This document shows, in pieces, positions 24,240 to 54,639 of a stretch of 64,000 nt of DNA (position 1 is the stretch's first letter; each line of letters opens with the position of its first letter). Position numbers and translations under genes: made by a program. Location of the stretch: positions 558,001 through 622,000 of the forward strand of contig JAUIRK010000885.1 in the NCBI GenBank assembly GCA_030549495.1, in the 5' to 3' direction. This DNA is from Nectonema munidae. Lineage: Eukaryota; Nematomorpha; Nectonematoida; Nectonematidae. The notes beneath the pieces are model-generated. The model was not told the origin of the DNA and ran no database searches. It worked only from the letters and a program-made list of their open reading frames with translations.

Positions 24240-26606
24240 AGTTTTACATAGCCTCTTTTTTTATTTGTGCAATTATTTATCGAATCTGACAATTTTATTT
24301 TAAAATTTTAATAAAAAATTTTTATATTATTAATTTTTTTTCTTAAGCTGTTAAAATTGCTCTTTGAGTGAAACATTTTTTAAATAAGTCTTATTTTTGT
24401 AAATAAATATTGAAATTATGACAATAATTTATTAATTTCTATATTTTTCATTGAGATATTTACAATTATATGAAATATAAATGTAAATATAGTTTCATTT
24501 ATTAATGTGTCAAAAAATCATTTTTTAGGATTTCAGAAGTAAATACTTGACTTTATTTAGAGGCGATGCCTTTTTTTCTGTGTATCCGAGAATCTTCCTT
24601 CTATGAAAGATTTTTCACATTGTTATGTGTTATAGAAAATTTATTTGCTAGTCCAAGTTCGCCCTGGGTGGGTGGGTGTTAAATCCGCCTTACAAAGTTC
24701 TAACAACACTAAAAAACGCAGAATACTGAATTAGATAGGTATGCAAAATTTTGAAGACAAACTGTAGCAACCATTATTACATCTCATTTTTTGTATTGAA
24801 TTTTCATTAATGATATATTAATGGAAGTAAATTGTTCCTCTCGGAATGGACCTCCCTCTTGGCATAATTCAAATTCCAGCCTCTCTCACTGACATGCGTA
24901 TATTTTCTTTAAGTGGAGGCACTCTTGTACATCTTTTGATTATTAACGTTAACAAACATTTTATCATACTTGAATTGGTATACAAAGTAGTTATAAAGTG
25001 AAACTCCTTATTATCAGTCATTATTTATTTTAAAAATCAAACAAAGTAAAATTAATAATTAAGAAATCTAACTACCGATTGGAAAAAATTTATCCAAAAC
25101 TAATCAGTACAATAAATCATATTTTAGATTCATTCCATCAAAAAACAAGATTGATTAAAAATTTTACTCAAATTCTTTCATTTATTTTATGCAAAAAAAA
25201 TTAATTTTTAAAAATAATTCTGTAAAACATTTCTTAATTCGCAAATTGCATAACGAAGATAAATATATCACCAAAATTTTTTTTCACCTTTTGATCCAAA
25301 ATGGCACTTTCGCAACCCTAATTTTATAACCGAGTTGATCTCTGTATCAAGTACACAATGACACATGGTCAGGGCTGTTTTTCTTTCTTTACCAGTAAAA
25401 AACTTTTTCATTTCAGAGATACTATTTTATATTTCTTCTTTTTCCCTACAAATATGAAAATGATAAAACACTAGATAAGAGAAAAGCCTCCGGTTTCTTT
25501 TAAACCCCCTTTTGGTGTTTTTTCAATAATGGCGTATCAAACAACTAAAAAACTATAAGTAGATCCTATGTAAGACAATTTTCAAGTAATTTCCTAACCG
25601 AAGTAGTTGTTTCATCTCTCCGAAGTACGTATTTGTGATTTTGCAAGAAATAGTGCTAACGACAGTTTTCTTCTTTCCTATCACAATATACCTACTTGCA
25701 TGTGCATAGACCATGTATACACCTTTTACCAGTTAAAACTTGTCAGTGGCAAAGTTCCCTGCCCATAATATGATTGTTTACCCTTCGTTATTCATTTGTT
25801 GGGGTAGAGTGTGTGCTTATTCTTATTTATCTCTTGTTAAGTGCTGAATATTTGCTGTAAAAATATAAACAGCAATTAAAATAGTTTTCCTCGGTTCTTT
25901 GTATGTCTTGAGTACTTCACACCTCACATCACGAAAAGAAGCTACCACCCACAATGCAAATGCTCATTTAAAAATCACAATACTTGAAAATCTTGAGACA
26001 TGAGAGGTGCTTTCATCTCTTCTCCATCATTCAAAGACACCTGAAATGGGGAACCACGGGGGTCTAGCGTTGTACATTGTTGGAAAAATAAACGTGGTTT
26101 TAATTTATTCTTCTTTTTATCTGATGACCCTCCTATACATACGCATCATAACACTTTATAAAACATGTGGCTGGTTATTATATAATTTTTAATGCAAAGG
26201 AAATCACTCTTTTTTATAATTATAGACTTTGCTAATTTCGTCTTTGTAATACTTGTTTATTGATGCTACACACTATGTATTGGAATTACACCTGATCTAT
26301 GCTACACAAAATATGCCCCTGATGTGATAGATTTATTTAAAAATCAAGCAGGATTTGAAGGGGCACTCTCCGAATTGTGTTCAAGACTCTTGGGCCTTCA
26401 TAATTAGGTTCATAGTGACACTATTTTAAGGCCACCGGTGATATAATTTCCAAAATTATTAATCGATGGAGGTCCCTCTCTGTCACACGTTCTAGTGATA
26501 CAACATATAAATTGAGTCAAAATCCTCTTTTCTCTTGTCATTTCTAAAGCGTTCTTGATTTTTAATACTTCAAGCTTTTAAAAGAACATTTTTAAGTTGT
26601 AGTATT
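24240..26606. other. Intergenic stretch downstream of the DEP-domain gene
   Basis: AT-rich and without a recognisable gene. A GGGTGGGTGGGTG run lies near 24666. I searched this interval for a cytochrome b5 exon (HPGG motif) belonging to the sulfite oxidase gene downstream and did not see one. Confidence 0.4.
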
Positions 26607-27310
26607 TTAGCCACGTTTTTGGAAGTCCAAAAATTGGGAAATAATAAATTGGTTAACATCATTTGCGGACGTTCCCATTCTATTGTCTACAAGGCGAAAC
26701 ATGGATTTGATTTGCATAAAATACTTAGAACTCAGGACTTTCGAAACAACTGGTACTCCTAGATCAGGCTGATTTGGCCAGTAATCTTTTTCTGCTGGTA
26801 GAGAATGATACCAGATAGAATAATTATCCCAAAAATTTGCAATAGTTCTGCATTTCAATATCAAAATTAACAGTATTTTTGTCACGTCTTGCATGCAATA
26901 AAATTTGTCCAGAATATTTTCAAGCAATGTATCAGCCATAAAGATCTTCCATAGTTCAAAAGGACTTTCCATAACAAGATTAGGATTTTCATATTTCAAA
27001 TTGTTAATTTTGTTTGAAGAATTAATATAGTTTTATGATTTTCAATTTACCTTTTCCATTAATGTGTATTTTTTTTTACCTTTTTTGGTCATCTTCACGT
27101 TCTCACTTCTCACATACATCATCTTCACTTTCACTACAACTCTAATCTACTTCCATTTTACCAGCTGGTTCAAACAACATATCGTATCATCATCAGCAAA
27201 TTGATCTGAAATATTTTCAGTATCACTACCTTGATCAAGAGTAGGAGATAATAATGACAATGTTTTTAAAACTTTTTGATACAGCTTGCTTTTGCTCTTC
27301 GTTGCTTTAA
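26607..27310 (-). pseudogene. piggyBac transposase N-terminal fragment
   Basis: A 130-codon minus-strand frame at 26607-26999 reads SPFELWKIFMADTLLENI near its start and SSKYFMQIKSMFRLVDNRMG near its end. These fit the N-terminal half of piggyBac (PGBD-type) transposases, where a PFELF-like start is followed by a RFxxIxxxLHxxDN block. Upstream on the same strand (about 27100-27310), broken frames rich in Asp and Ser resemble the acidic N terminus. The catalytic aspartates lie beyond the preserved part. It is a truncated fossil and differs in sequence from the fuller copy at 49.5-52.2 kb. Confidence 0.7.
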
Positions 27311-28334
27311 TCAGACTTAGCTGATAACTGTATATTATAGCTTAAAAATAATTATAGCAATAATAATTATAAAAAAAACTGCATATTGTAAAAAATTATG
27401 ATTCTTAATTTTACCAGACTTAATTTGCTAAAAGAGATTGTTTTATTTAAAAATTTTCTACTATCTGATTAACACAGCACAATTCAATTATAAATTAGCA
27501 ACTAAATTAATATTCCATTTTTGAAAGGAAAAATATATCTAATTTGCAAAATTACCTTCATGCATTTATAAAACAAAACCTGTTTCCATATCTTGGACTT
27601 AAAAATCAGAACTAAAGCAAATCTTTCTACCTAAACTACATTAAAATTAAAAAATTATATAAATGTGTTTCCTTAAAAATGTAAAATTCATTTTTTATCC
27701 TTTAAAAATGGACAATAGCCTTTTATACATACGGAGTAAAGTGGCGTAGTATGGTCTATTTTAAACTATATATATTATAAATCAATTATTTATACGCCGG
27801 CTTTCGCTCCATGTATGGATATTCTTTGGCTTCTTGCTCTGGCAAAAAGTGTACCAAAAATCTAAGATAAAAAATTTTGCCCTTATGCACATACAATTTT
27901 TTTGTACCTTAGCTCACCACAATTGGGCTTTTTACTCCAGTTTGTTTTTTCATTTCTTTATGAAAAAAATATGTAAACTCATATGAAAAGACATATTTTA
28001 ATTATTTTAAAGTATTCAATCTTTGAATTAGCATCAATAAATATGTTATGAGAAATGTTTTATTTGGTTTGTAACGATTTTTAATTAGTGTTTATGAATT
28101 ATTAATAGGTGAAGTAGTTTTAATTTGGATTCTATTTTATAATTTACTTAAAATTTAAAAAAAATTCTGTTTGAAAAATAAAAGGTATATTTTAGCAAGA
28201 TTTTTCCTAAATTTTCAATTTTGATAATGAGCCAAATTTGTTCGCTCAAGTGCTGGGGGCGTAAAGTGCCCCCCCCTTTATTTTCTCAGATATTAATAAG
28301 TTTTTATAAATATTTTTAATGTAAGATATATATT
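27311..28334. other. AT-rich stretch, nothing recognised
   Basis: No gene. GGGGGCGTAAAGTGCCCCCCC at about 28256-28277 forms a short inverted repeat that could be a transposon-end remnant. Nothing else is recognisable. Confidence 0.35.
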
Positions 28335-28740
28335 TTTTAACTATGCTGAATTCAGTGGTGATATTTATTTTTTTATAAAAATTAATCAAACTTGTCAAAA
28401 AATTGATTTATATATGACAGTTCATCTCAAAAAGAAGCTTTTTATTTAAATAATTTTATAAAGTTTTTTATACATATATTATATACCAATTTTTAAGTAT
28501 GTAGGTAGATAGCGTTGATGTTCATTTTTATGACAATCAATCAAACCTGTCAAAAAATTAATTTATATATGACAGTTCATGTCAAAATTAAAATTTTTAT
28601 TGAAATACTTATAAAAAGTTTTTAACGCATATTTATAATTTTCTAGTATACCAAATTTTGTGGGGATGCTCATTTTTTATGAAAATAAATCAAACTTTTC
28701 AACAAAAAAAATAGATGAAACTTGTCAATCAATGTCCAAT
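28335..28740 (+). repeat. Three-unit tandem repeat, period ~160 bp
   Basis: AATCAAACTTGTCAAAAAATTGATTTATATATGACAGTTCAT-type text (given here only as a landmark split across the unit) occurs near 28384 and near 28540, and a shorter third unit starts near 28690. Each is preceded by GATGCTCATTTTT-like text and followed in the full units by an ATAAA-GTTTTT block. The units are diverged but keep the same order of blocks. No coding content. Confidence 0.6.
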
Positions 28741-29942
28741 ATATAAACTTGAAAATAAATTCTACTTGCAGTATTTCTCTGGTAATTATTTTCTTAAATT
28801 ATTTAATAAACCAACTTTAGGTGTTTAATTCACTCAAAATATTTCATTTATCAGTAAATTAGGTATCTCGATAAGACCTCCATCTTTTCGGCTACAAATT
28901 CGTTATCGGCTCGTAGTTAGTCTCTACGTCATATCTTTTATACTTTACAGTTTGTAATTTTACTATTCATTCTATGATCATCCTTTCTTAGTAGCTCTTT
29001 TTTCATTAGAAATTTATTTTCTTCAATGTGTGTTTGAAAAAAATTTTTGAGGATTTATTTTGAACAGATTTTTTCCTCTTTCAAAGCATTCTGATTAAAG
29101 ATTCTTCTTTATGATCTTAGGTTGTCTGAAGTTTATAGAATTAGACATTTCTCGATTGGATAAAATTTTATGTCTCAATTTTTCTTGAAAAAGGCATAAA
29201 TTTTTTTTCTAGAGCCAAATTTATTGAAATATTTGCATAAAAATTACTTCATTTATTTTTAATTTTACAAGCTATATTTTTTGAATTAATCAAAAAAATT
29301 TAATGTTGAAATGTTCCATGCTCGTTAATTAAACGCTTTTAGGAAAAGAGTTTGAGAGTTGCCTTTTATATGAATAATTTAAACGCATAAAGGGTGATCG
29401 CACACCCACAATTACAGCATTTTTAACGTTAACAGTAGAGGAAACATTGAACTTGGCCCTCACTGACCAAGTTAGGCCCCAACTAAAAAGAAATATATTG
29501 CTAAAAACAGAGTGTATCTCCAAATAATGAAATAAGTATCATATTATGAGTGTATTTTCATACATTGAAAAATAACTACTATTTAAAATCTTTCTAAACA
29601 ACTTCACTTTCAAAATTTTAACATATATAGCCCCTCCCTCTCCTCCTGCCCTTCTTACCACTACAATACCCTAAAAAGACTTTGCACCCAATCCTATTTT
29701 CTGAAACTGAACTAAAACTTGAAAATCACTATTTAAAACTTCATTTAGCTTATTAATTCTTTGTTCTTTTCTCCAAAAAATAAGTTAGACAATATAAAAT
29801 TCTGTTAGTGTATAAAGAAACCTAGTTACTTTTTTTTTGTTTTATTTCAGTGAAAATTTTTTCACAATTCGTTGTTTTTTTTCCAAAAAGTTATAATCCA
29901 CCTGTTTCAAGTTTCTAATTTTATAGAATAATATATTATGAA
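28741..29942. other. Region upstream of the sulfite oxidase start
   Basis: AT-rich, with no gene recognised. Directly before the first recognised coding exon, TTTTATAG at 29919-29926 could be a splice acceptor. From there the frame is open into the annotated start, so the true N terminus may lie further upstream. Confidence 0.4.
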
Positions 29943-47506
<17,564 letters not shown>

Positions 47507-49264
47507 ATATTTGTCGCCTTTCTACATTTAAAATATAAATTCAAATGCCTCTCTTTTGACAACATTTATAAAACAACATTTAAATCAACTTTATAAATTT
47601 TTGCCTCTTAAGATTCATCTGATTTTGAACGTCTTGAGTAATATATTGGTTTCTTTACTCTAAAATAGAGTAGAGGTAGAGTAATATTCAAAAAAATATA
47701 TATTTTTTCATGGATAGCTAAAAAAAATGTCTCTTATTTTATTCATTGCTATACACAGATTTGTTTGCATTCTCTTATTATTTTGTTTAATATAAACTGA
47801 TTATTTTTAAGCAATAAAAGGTTTACTTTAATTAATATGATTTTTTCTTAATTTTATATTCATACTCTATTTTAGTGTTCATCGTATGCGAATGACTATA
47901 ACCTTGTTTTGAGTTAAAGATTTTTGAACTCATCTTATTGGTTTAAAACGGTTGAAGCTAAAACGATTTATGATTCGTCAACGTTTTGAAAAGACATTTT
48001 GTTGTTTAAGAAAATTCATAGAAATAGGGGTCGCCTCAACTTCTGTAACAGACCCTAGAGACCATAGTGGCTTAAGGGCGCTTCTTTTTTGTTGTTTATG
48101 AATCTAAAATTGCTGGTTAATGTATAAGATAACACAAGAAGAATATATTGTAGCAAACTAAGCACATTTGTTCTAATATAAATAAATTTGGCGAGAATTG
48201 ATTTTGTGCTTTTCCTCAATACATCGTTGGTAATCAACATTTTTTACTTCATCTCAATTAATAATTTTCATTGAACTCAATTAACCGATGAATTGATACT
48301 CGACTATGAAAGAATATGAAATCAAAATGCTCTTTGAAAATAAAACAAAGGAAAAATTCATTAATTGCATTAAAATAATTTTTAGTTTTTGTAATTTAGC
48401 GAATTTAAAAATTGTCTTTAGTAGCATTTTTTAAAAAAAAATTATGTGGCTTTTTATGAATACAATGACATATTGTAAAGGGCTTTTAAACATCTTTCAA
48501 TGTCTCCTAATTTCTTTGATTTTTAAAAAATATGTTGGATAATAAATTATAAACATTTGAGTAAGGTATTTTTATTTCAATAATTCATTTTATATCGAAC
48601 TTTTTATTTTCTTGATTAAATTATTTTAATTTTTCTTTCTTTGTAACTTGGTGCTTGTGCAAGAAAGGAAAGTACCACGATTGAGATGTGCGAAAGGATT
48701 TTGAAGTTGTGTTAAGAGTGGAGAAGTGATACCGCTTTGTAAATTTCGAGTGCATGGGATCCTAGAAATATAACAAGTTAGAAACAAATAGAAAAAATTA
48801 CACCCCAAAAAAGTATATAATTTTGCCATTTTCTTTCTTCATAAAAAGATCAAAACATCTTCATCAATATTTCAATTAAATTTTTTTGCAAAAATCACTT
48901 TTGAGATATTTTTATTTTCCTATTCTATTAAAAATTGAGGTAAACTTGTTTCACATATGATTTAATATTAGCACTTTTTAAACACTTTCTTTTTAGCTTT
49001 TTTACAACCAATTTATTTATAAAAAGTTGAAACTTTTACGTTTATATAGCTCAAAATGATTTAAAGTTTATCTTGTATACTTAACTAATATTAATTATTT
49101 AATAAGCGTATCAATTGAACTCTCAGTTCACTAAATTCAGGTGTCTGATCGATAAAAAATTTTCTCCTCATCTGATGTAACGGCTACCAAAGAATGGCTA
49201 TGTACGCTTCTAATATGTAGATATTTTTATGGTGACAAGTTTTATGTTTTTTTAGTTCTCGGTA
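47507..49264. other. Downstream region of sulfite oxidase, nothing recognised
   Basis: The 3' UTR must begin here. AATAAA at about 47813-47818 is a candidate poly(A) signal. The rest is AT-rich without a gene or clear repeat. Confidence 0.45.
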
Positions 49265-49389
49265 TCGCATCCATAGGGAAGAATAACCTTCCATCGCTAG
49301 ACAGATGGTAAGGATAGTCACTATCGGGAATCGATCCCAGACCATCTGGATGAAGACCTTACGCTCTTACCACTAGGCCTCTGCGAATG
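49265..49389 (-). mobile_element. tRNA-derived SINE
   Basis: Read on the minus strand from 49389: GCAGAGGCCTAGTGGTAAGA is a tRNA-like 5' end with an A box, and GGGATCGATTCCCGATAG about 40 bases on is a good B box. A non-tRNA body and an A-rich stretch follow, near 49240-49255. The lack of a foldable acceptor stem and the continuation past the tRNA length argue for a SINE rather than a tRNA gene. Confidence 0.65.
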
Positions 49390-50084
49390 TTTCCAGAGGC
49401 ATTTGGTATACAATACGAGCGTATCACATTTTAAGAAATAAATTGGCGCCTAACACCGTTAAACGCTTTAATGCTCCTCTAAGTGATTTTTTTACCCTCG
49501 CTTGACGGACGTATAAAATATAACACGGATGACGGACTCTATGACATTTTTGTCCAATTTTTTTTTCTTATCTATTACGATTACAAATTTTTTTTAATAT
49601 AGTTTAGTATTTAATAGTTGTTTTTCTGTTGTTTAACAAAATAAAAACTAAATATTAAAAAATCTATGGAAGTTTTTAATTTTTAATTTAACGCCATCTA
49701 TATTATTATGAAATTAGTATAAAAAACATAATAAATTTTGAGTTAGATTATTTCAAAAGCTACTATAGTACTTAGCATAATAATTATTAATTTTTATATA
49801 TAGCAACGATCAAAAAGTTTTTCGGTTGAGAAAAATCATTCTTTTTCACAAATTAATTTGTAAGTAAATTTTCTTTATTTACCCGAACTTTGTTTTTTTG
49901 GTGATTATATCATACAAAATTTATATTACAACTTTTTGCTGTAAATGTATCAAAAATTGGTATAAAGCATAAATAATTTCTTTCATTGATTCACGTCATA
50001 AATACTTCAAATTTGTAATGCAATGACATATGCCATAAATATTGAGCAATGGTATGATGAAAGGTATCGAACAATTGTGATAAA

Positions 50085-50571
50085 TTTGCGTCATAGTATC
50101 TTTATATTTGAAATGCCACATATCGTGTCATAAATAAACTTGGCAATGTCATGATGAGATTGTTATTGGGATTGATTTGTTTATTGTATAAAAGATATGA
50201 AGCTATGAACAACATCAATACGCGTTGTGATGACGTTTCTCTTCAATTTGTCAAGAATAATAAGCAATAAAGGATCATAAACGATTTTAAAAACATTTTA
50301 TATATGTATGTAATTTACTTCTTCACTTCTGATCTCTTTGCGTCATAGTATCTTTATATTTGAAATGCCACATATCGTGTCATAAATAAACTTGGCAATG
50401 TCATGATGAGATTGTTATTGGGATTGATTTGTTTATTGTATAAAAGATATGAAGCTATGAACAACATCAATACGCGTTGTGATGACGTTTCTCTTCAATT
50501 TGTCAAGAATAATAAGCAATAAAGGATCATAAACGATTTTAAAAACATTTTATTTCTTCACTTCTGATCTC
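50085..50571 (+). repeat. Tandem duplication of ~252 bp in the piggyBac 5' region
   Basis: 50085-50336 is repeated at 50337-50571. The two copies are virtually identical over 217 bases (for example GCGTCATAGTATCTTTATAT and CAATACGCGTTGTGATGACG in each), then the first copy has 17 extra bases before the shared TTCTTCACTTCTGATCTC. The near identity points to a recent event. Confidence 0.93.
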
Positions 50572-50584
50572 AACTATTCAAACC

Positions 50585-52000
50585 TTGTACCATTTTGTAA
50601 TTACTTTGTTTCACGCTCAGACTCGTGTTTCTTATTTCTTGAGCCGTGCGTTTTTTCTCACTTGGAATAAATTGATTTTCATTCTTTCCTTTATGACTTC
50701 ACTCATACAAAGTGTTCAAATTACATCATCTATTATCCTATTTCGGAGCGTTGATATATATTGGGCAAAATGGGGATCAAAAAATAAAAGTTTCAGAATT
50801 ATTCTCGAAATCTAGTTCTCCATTTTTGAAAGCTTCTATTGGACGAGATATGTTTATCCTTGTCCATGTTTTTTTACGATTTGATGACAAGGAAAAACGT
50901 GATGCTTCTGATAAATTGAGTCCTATCCGAAAGATTCATGATCATTTTTTCAGTATTTTTTCTTGTTATTGGACACCACACTCCGCTGTGACGATTGATG
51001 AGCAATTAGTAACATTCAGAGGTAATTGTTCTCTGAAAATATATGATCCCAAAAAGCCAGGTCACTATGGGATCAAGTTTTATCACCTGAATGATGCAAA
51101 GTTTTTCTACTTTTTGAAGCCTGAAATATATGTTAGCGGTTTGGAGGACAGAGCTTATTTCTCAAGTTTCAAAATCTGCCAAAGATTGATTCAAGAAAGC
51201 AATATTCCTACTGGGTGCGGCGTCTATACCGATAGATTCTTCACAAGTCATTAACTTGCTGTATGGTGTACTCAAAAAAGCTTGTCTTTGTGCGGCACAG
51301 TTACATCAAATAGACGATTCGTTCCAACACTATTCAGACCAAAGCACTTGAAAACATTGAAGTTAAAAGAATGTGAGAGTCTTTCAATTTATTCAGACTA
51401 CGTTTCTTTATCAGCGTATATACCCAAAAAGCATGCTACTCGTAACTTCAAGGCTGTATATATTCTACCTTCACAACATAAAAATGTAAGAATCAGCAAT
51501 GTTGCCTCTAAACCTGAAAGTTTGTTGGCTTACAACGAATCTAAATGTGGTGTAGACGTTGCTAACAAAATGATAAGAACTTATAGGTCTTATAAACCTA
51601 ATCGTAAGTGGACACATGCTGCGTTTTCTAATTATCTGGATATTTCAGTCATGAATACCTGGATAATTGCAAGGTTCAACACTCCTAATGAATTTCCATC
51701 TTCAAAACAGAGTGGTAGAAAGTATTTTATCAAAAGACTTGCTTTTTATCTATGTGAAGAAGCAATGAAAGTGAGAGCCCAACAGTCTGAATTACCGGTG
51801 GAGACAAAGTACTTACTTGCACATTATGGGTATGATCAAGCAACTGAAAATCAGCCTTCATCATCAAAAAGAGCATCTTGCTCAAAATGTATTTCGAAGA
51901 GAAGCCGTACAGCTAGAAGGTGTGAGAAATGTGGAGTCACTCTGTGTAAAAAAATCATTCAAAAACGTTATGCTCAAATTGTTGCTAGTTTTATTTTAAC
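50585..52000 (+). pseudogene. piggyBac transposase (PGBD-like), disrupted
   Basis: piggyBac transposases cut and paste DNA at TTAA sites using three aspartates. From 50712 one frame reads to the C terminus with a single internal stop at 51252-51254. All three catalytic positions are visible: VTIDEQLVTFRG, VYTDRFFTS just before the stop, and GVDVANKM. Other family landmarks are KPGHYGIKFY and PNRKWTHAAFSNYLDIS. The C-terminal cysteine-rich finger is present in part (CSKC...RRCEKCGVTLC) but lacks its final Cys/His pair. The N-terminal piece (50585-50760) lies in another frame, so at least one frameshift and one stop inactivate it. Confidence 0.9.
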
Positions 52001-52266
52001 GCCATCTTCAAAAAAGTATAGTTTTATTCTTTTTATTCAAAATAAATTTTTTTGCCTTATCTTAAGAAAAATCAAATTTTACCATTATTTTCCTTGTTTT
52101 TTTTACTATATTTACATATAAATTTGGTAAAAGTTTTGTTTGTTAAATTTTTGGCTATTGTTAAATAACTGACCGATGCGTCGAAAAAGCATTGAGTCCG
52201 CCAAGCGAGGGTTAGAATTTACATTTTTCACACAGTATTTGTAATGCATCAATTAGACTAATAACT

Positions 52267-52835
52267 GGTATCCGGTAATTTCATCGTATAGTAAATTCAT
52301 CGTGATGCAATACATCGTTGGTATTTTCATCGTACATCACGAAATTTATGGATTGACCATTACTTCCTTGCGGTGTCAAAAGATAATCCCACAATTTGCG
52401 TATACAATTATGCATACATTTTTACAAAATTACTAACTGTATACTACATATTTATTTGTATCTTCATACCTCAAAATGTCTTTAAGTACGTTTTAAGTAC
52501 AGGAAAAGCAGCTTTAATATAGACTTATCGTCATTGTCTCTAACTTTCTTTACTTCTTCTCATTCTGTGTATATATAAATATCTTTTCATAGGATATTTT
52601 TTTATAATAAAACTTTAATAAATTTTTTTGATATTTTGTGCCTTAAAAAAATAATTTAATTGTTCGTAATAAACCTAAAAAAATATAAAGGGATATTTAC
52701 AAAAAAACATTGAGCGTCAGCATAAAATTAGTATGACGATGTAATCACTGCACGATGAAAATACTTGACGATGAAAATACCGACGATGTATTGAATCACG
52801 ATGAATTTACTATGCGATGAAATTACAGTGAACCC
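52267..52835. mobile_element. 569 bp long-TIR element with perfect 8-bp target duplication
   Basis: The outer ~68 bases of each end are inverted repeats at roughly 85% identity (shared landmarks GTAATTTCATCG, TAGTAAATTCATCGTGAT, CAATACATCG, GGTATTTTCATCGT). The identical 8-mer TAATAACT flanks both sides (52259-52266, 52836-52843). The ends contain a TTCATCG/ACATCG word repeated every 13-20 bases, five or more times per side. The core is AT-rich and has no frame. An 8-bp duplication fits hAT or Merlin, but the ends start GG rather than CAG, so I cannot assign a superfamily. Confidence 0.9.
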
Positions 52836-52843
52836 TAATAACT

Positions 52844-54639
52844 AATGGTGAGACTAATAAACGAATAGTTTATTATGTATTATGGTTAAAAAATTATACA
52901 CGCAGCTGGCCCTGATATGACTGGCATTAACAGGGACGGATAAAGAGGTTGCACTAACCCTTTCCCATCCCCTACCTCTTTCGAAAGTTTTGCTATATAA
53001 TTTTAATAAATTTTTGGCAGTATAAAAAATATTTGATATTTCTATATTAATAAATAAATATTTAATATACTATAATTAAACTTATATGAAAAGAGAACTA
53101 AAATTCTATATACTATAAAATATTTTTAGAAGTTTTAGCCCCCAATTTAGTCATGCTAAAGAGATTCTAGATCCGTCTGTATTTTCATTAGGTAAAAATA
53201 AATCTTACACCAAAATTTTCTTAGTATCTCTATTTTAATTGTATAATGCCAGTGGCGGATCTAGAAGATTTCTATGCGGGGTGGATAATTAAAATTATGG
53301 TTCAAATTTTTGGAGGTTCACACATTTACTATATTGTTTTTGGTTCAAAAATTCATCCCAAATGAACCCAAAGTTTTAACAACGCTCTTTGTTTGAGGAA
53401 CATGAGGCCAAGTGTAGATAACAATAGTTACCGATTAGACGTAGGTATGGCTAACAATTCAATACTGATAAACAGGGCTGGAGATTGACTTTTCCATGAT
53501 TACTGGACTCACAATATTTTTACTTTTATCGAGAATCTGAGAGCCGAATTTGAAGAATGATAACAAAAAAATAAAACTTTTCAAAAAATGCAATATTTTT
53601 AATGCGCAAATTGTAAAAGACAAACCAGTAAAGTATACTTGTAGGCCTTAATACGTTATTTACGGTAAGGCTTGATATTGTTCGTCTGAACAAACGTGTA
53701 CTGCTGATAGTAGGTTAGTTTAACCCTATTAGTGGTGGGGGGAGGGGGGCGTTAAAAAATTAATTGTAGAAAATTGGCTTAATCATATCCCTTCAAATTT
53801 TGTGACTTTTCTAAAATCGCTAGCTGCATCTTTTAAAACCATTTTCATGGTAGTTGAATGACCCTTTCATGTCCAAAACTGTCAATCAAAATCAAAAATT
53901 AAAATTTTTCATCAAAATTAGGAATAAAAATATTAAGATTTTACACGTCCATTAAAGACACATAACAAGAATTCAGAGATATGAGTGAGGACAAACTTAT
54001 TTGAAGATAATTGATGTTATCGAAACTGGAAAAAGAGTTAATTCTCTAGTTTTTAAAACAAGATCAAGTTCTGTAAAAATAAAGCTTTCATAATTAGGGT
54101 AGGAGTTTTCTAATTAATTTATGTTAGAGTTATCAGGTAAAATTACAATAATTGGAGGCTGACAGGGTTTAACCCTATTAGCGCAGAGCTAAATTTGTCC
54201 GTTCATGTGCCTTCTTATAAGTAAGATATTTTTCGACAATACCAATTCGAAACCCTTCAAAGTTTATTATTAATAAGAAGTAATATATACATGATAAAGA
54301 TACATGCTATTGTAGAATATAGTTATCTATAATAAAAACAAACAAAATATTATCAAAATCTGCAAGAATATGTAGAAGACCACATGGCAGCTAGTATATA
54401 CATTATACATTCTTCTAAAACGTAAATCACCTGTAACCGAGTGTTTTGGTAGTTTTAGTTGTTTTTTTCATGAAAAAACCCACCACACTCTTTTATTAAA
54501 TAAAAATTTATAAGTTCACAGCCAATTCTGAAACTATCTTAAAAATAACCATAATCACACTTACGAATATCTATTATTCAATATCCACACTAAACATATC
54601 CTTATAATTGTAAATTCAATCTCACTTTTTCAACTTTTC
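52844..54639. other. Intergenic stretch with scattered hAT-like ends
   Basis: CAGGGACGGAT at 52931 and ATCCGTCTG ending at 53179 could bracket a ~250 bp MITE, but their flanking 8-mers differ. CAGTGGCGGATCTAG at 53250 is a clear hAT-type terminus with no partner found. A dispersed repeat at 53055-53107 matches 44893-44945. GTTTAACCCTATTAG occurs at both ~53717 and ~54168. No gene. Confidence 0.4.

Larger units (their letters stand above)
49495..52211 (+). mobile_element. piggyBac-like DNA transposon, 2717 bp, both ends present
   Basis: The left end is CCCTCGCTTGACGGAC at 49495; the right end, reversed, is CCCTCGCTTGGCGGAC, so the 16-bp inverted repeats differ at one base. CCCT...AGGG ends are typical of piggyBac elements. 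Flanks are TTTA (49491-49494) and TTAG (52212-52215), each one base from the TTAA target. A 252-bp direct duplication lies upstream of the transposase (50085-50571). The transposase frame inside is recognisable but disrupted, so the copy is dead but fairly young. The 569 bp element at 52267 lies only 55 bases beyond. Confidence 0.9.

Noticed and set aside
24240-29942. A cytochrome b5 exon for sulfite oxidase
   Set aside because: No HPGG-encoding sequence was seen on the plus strand in this interval.
49265-49389. A functional tRNA gene
   Set aside because: A and B boxes are present, but no acceptor stem can be paired and the similarity continues past tRNA length; a SINE fits better.
52931-53179. 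A MITE with CAGGGACGGAT / ATCCGTCTG ends
   Set aside because: The ends match only partly and the flanking 8-mers differ, so the boundaries are not supported.
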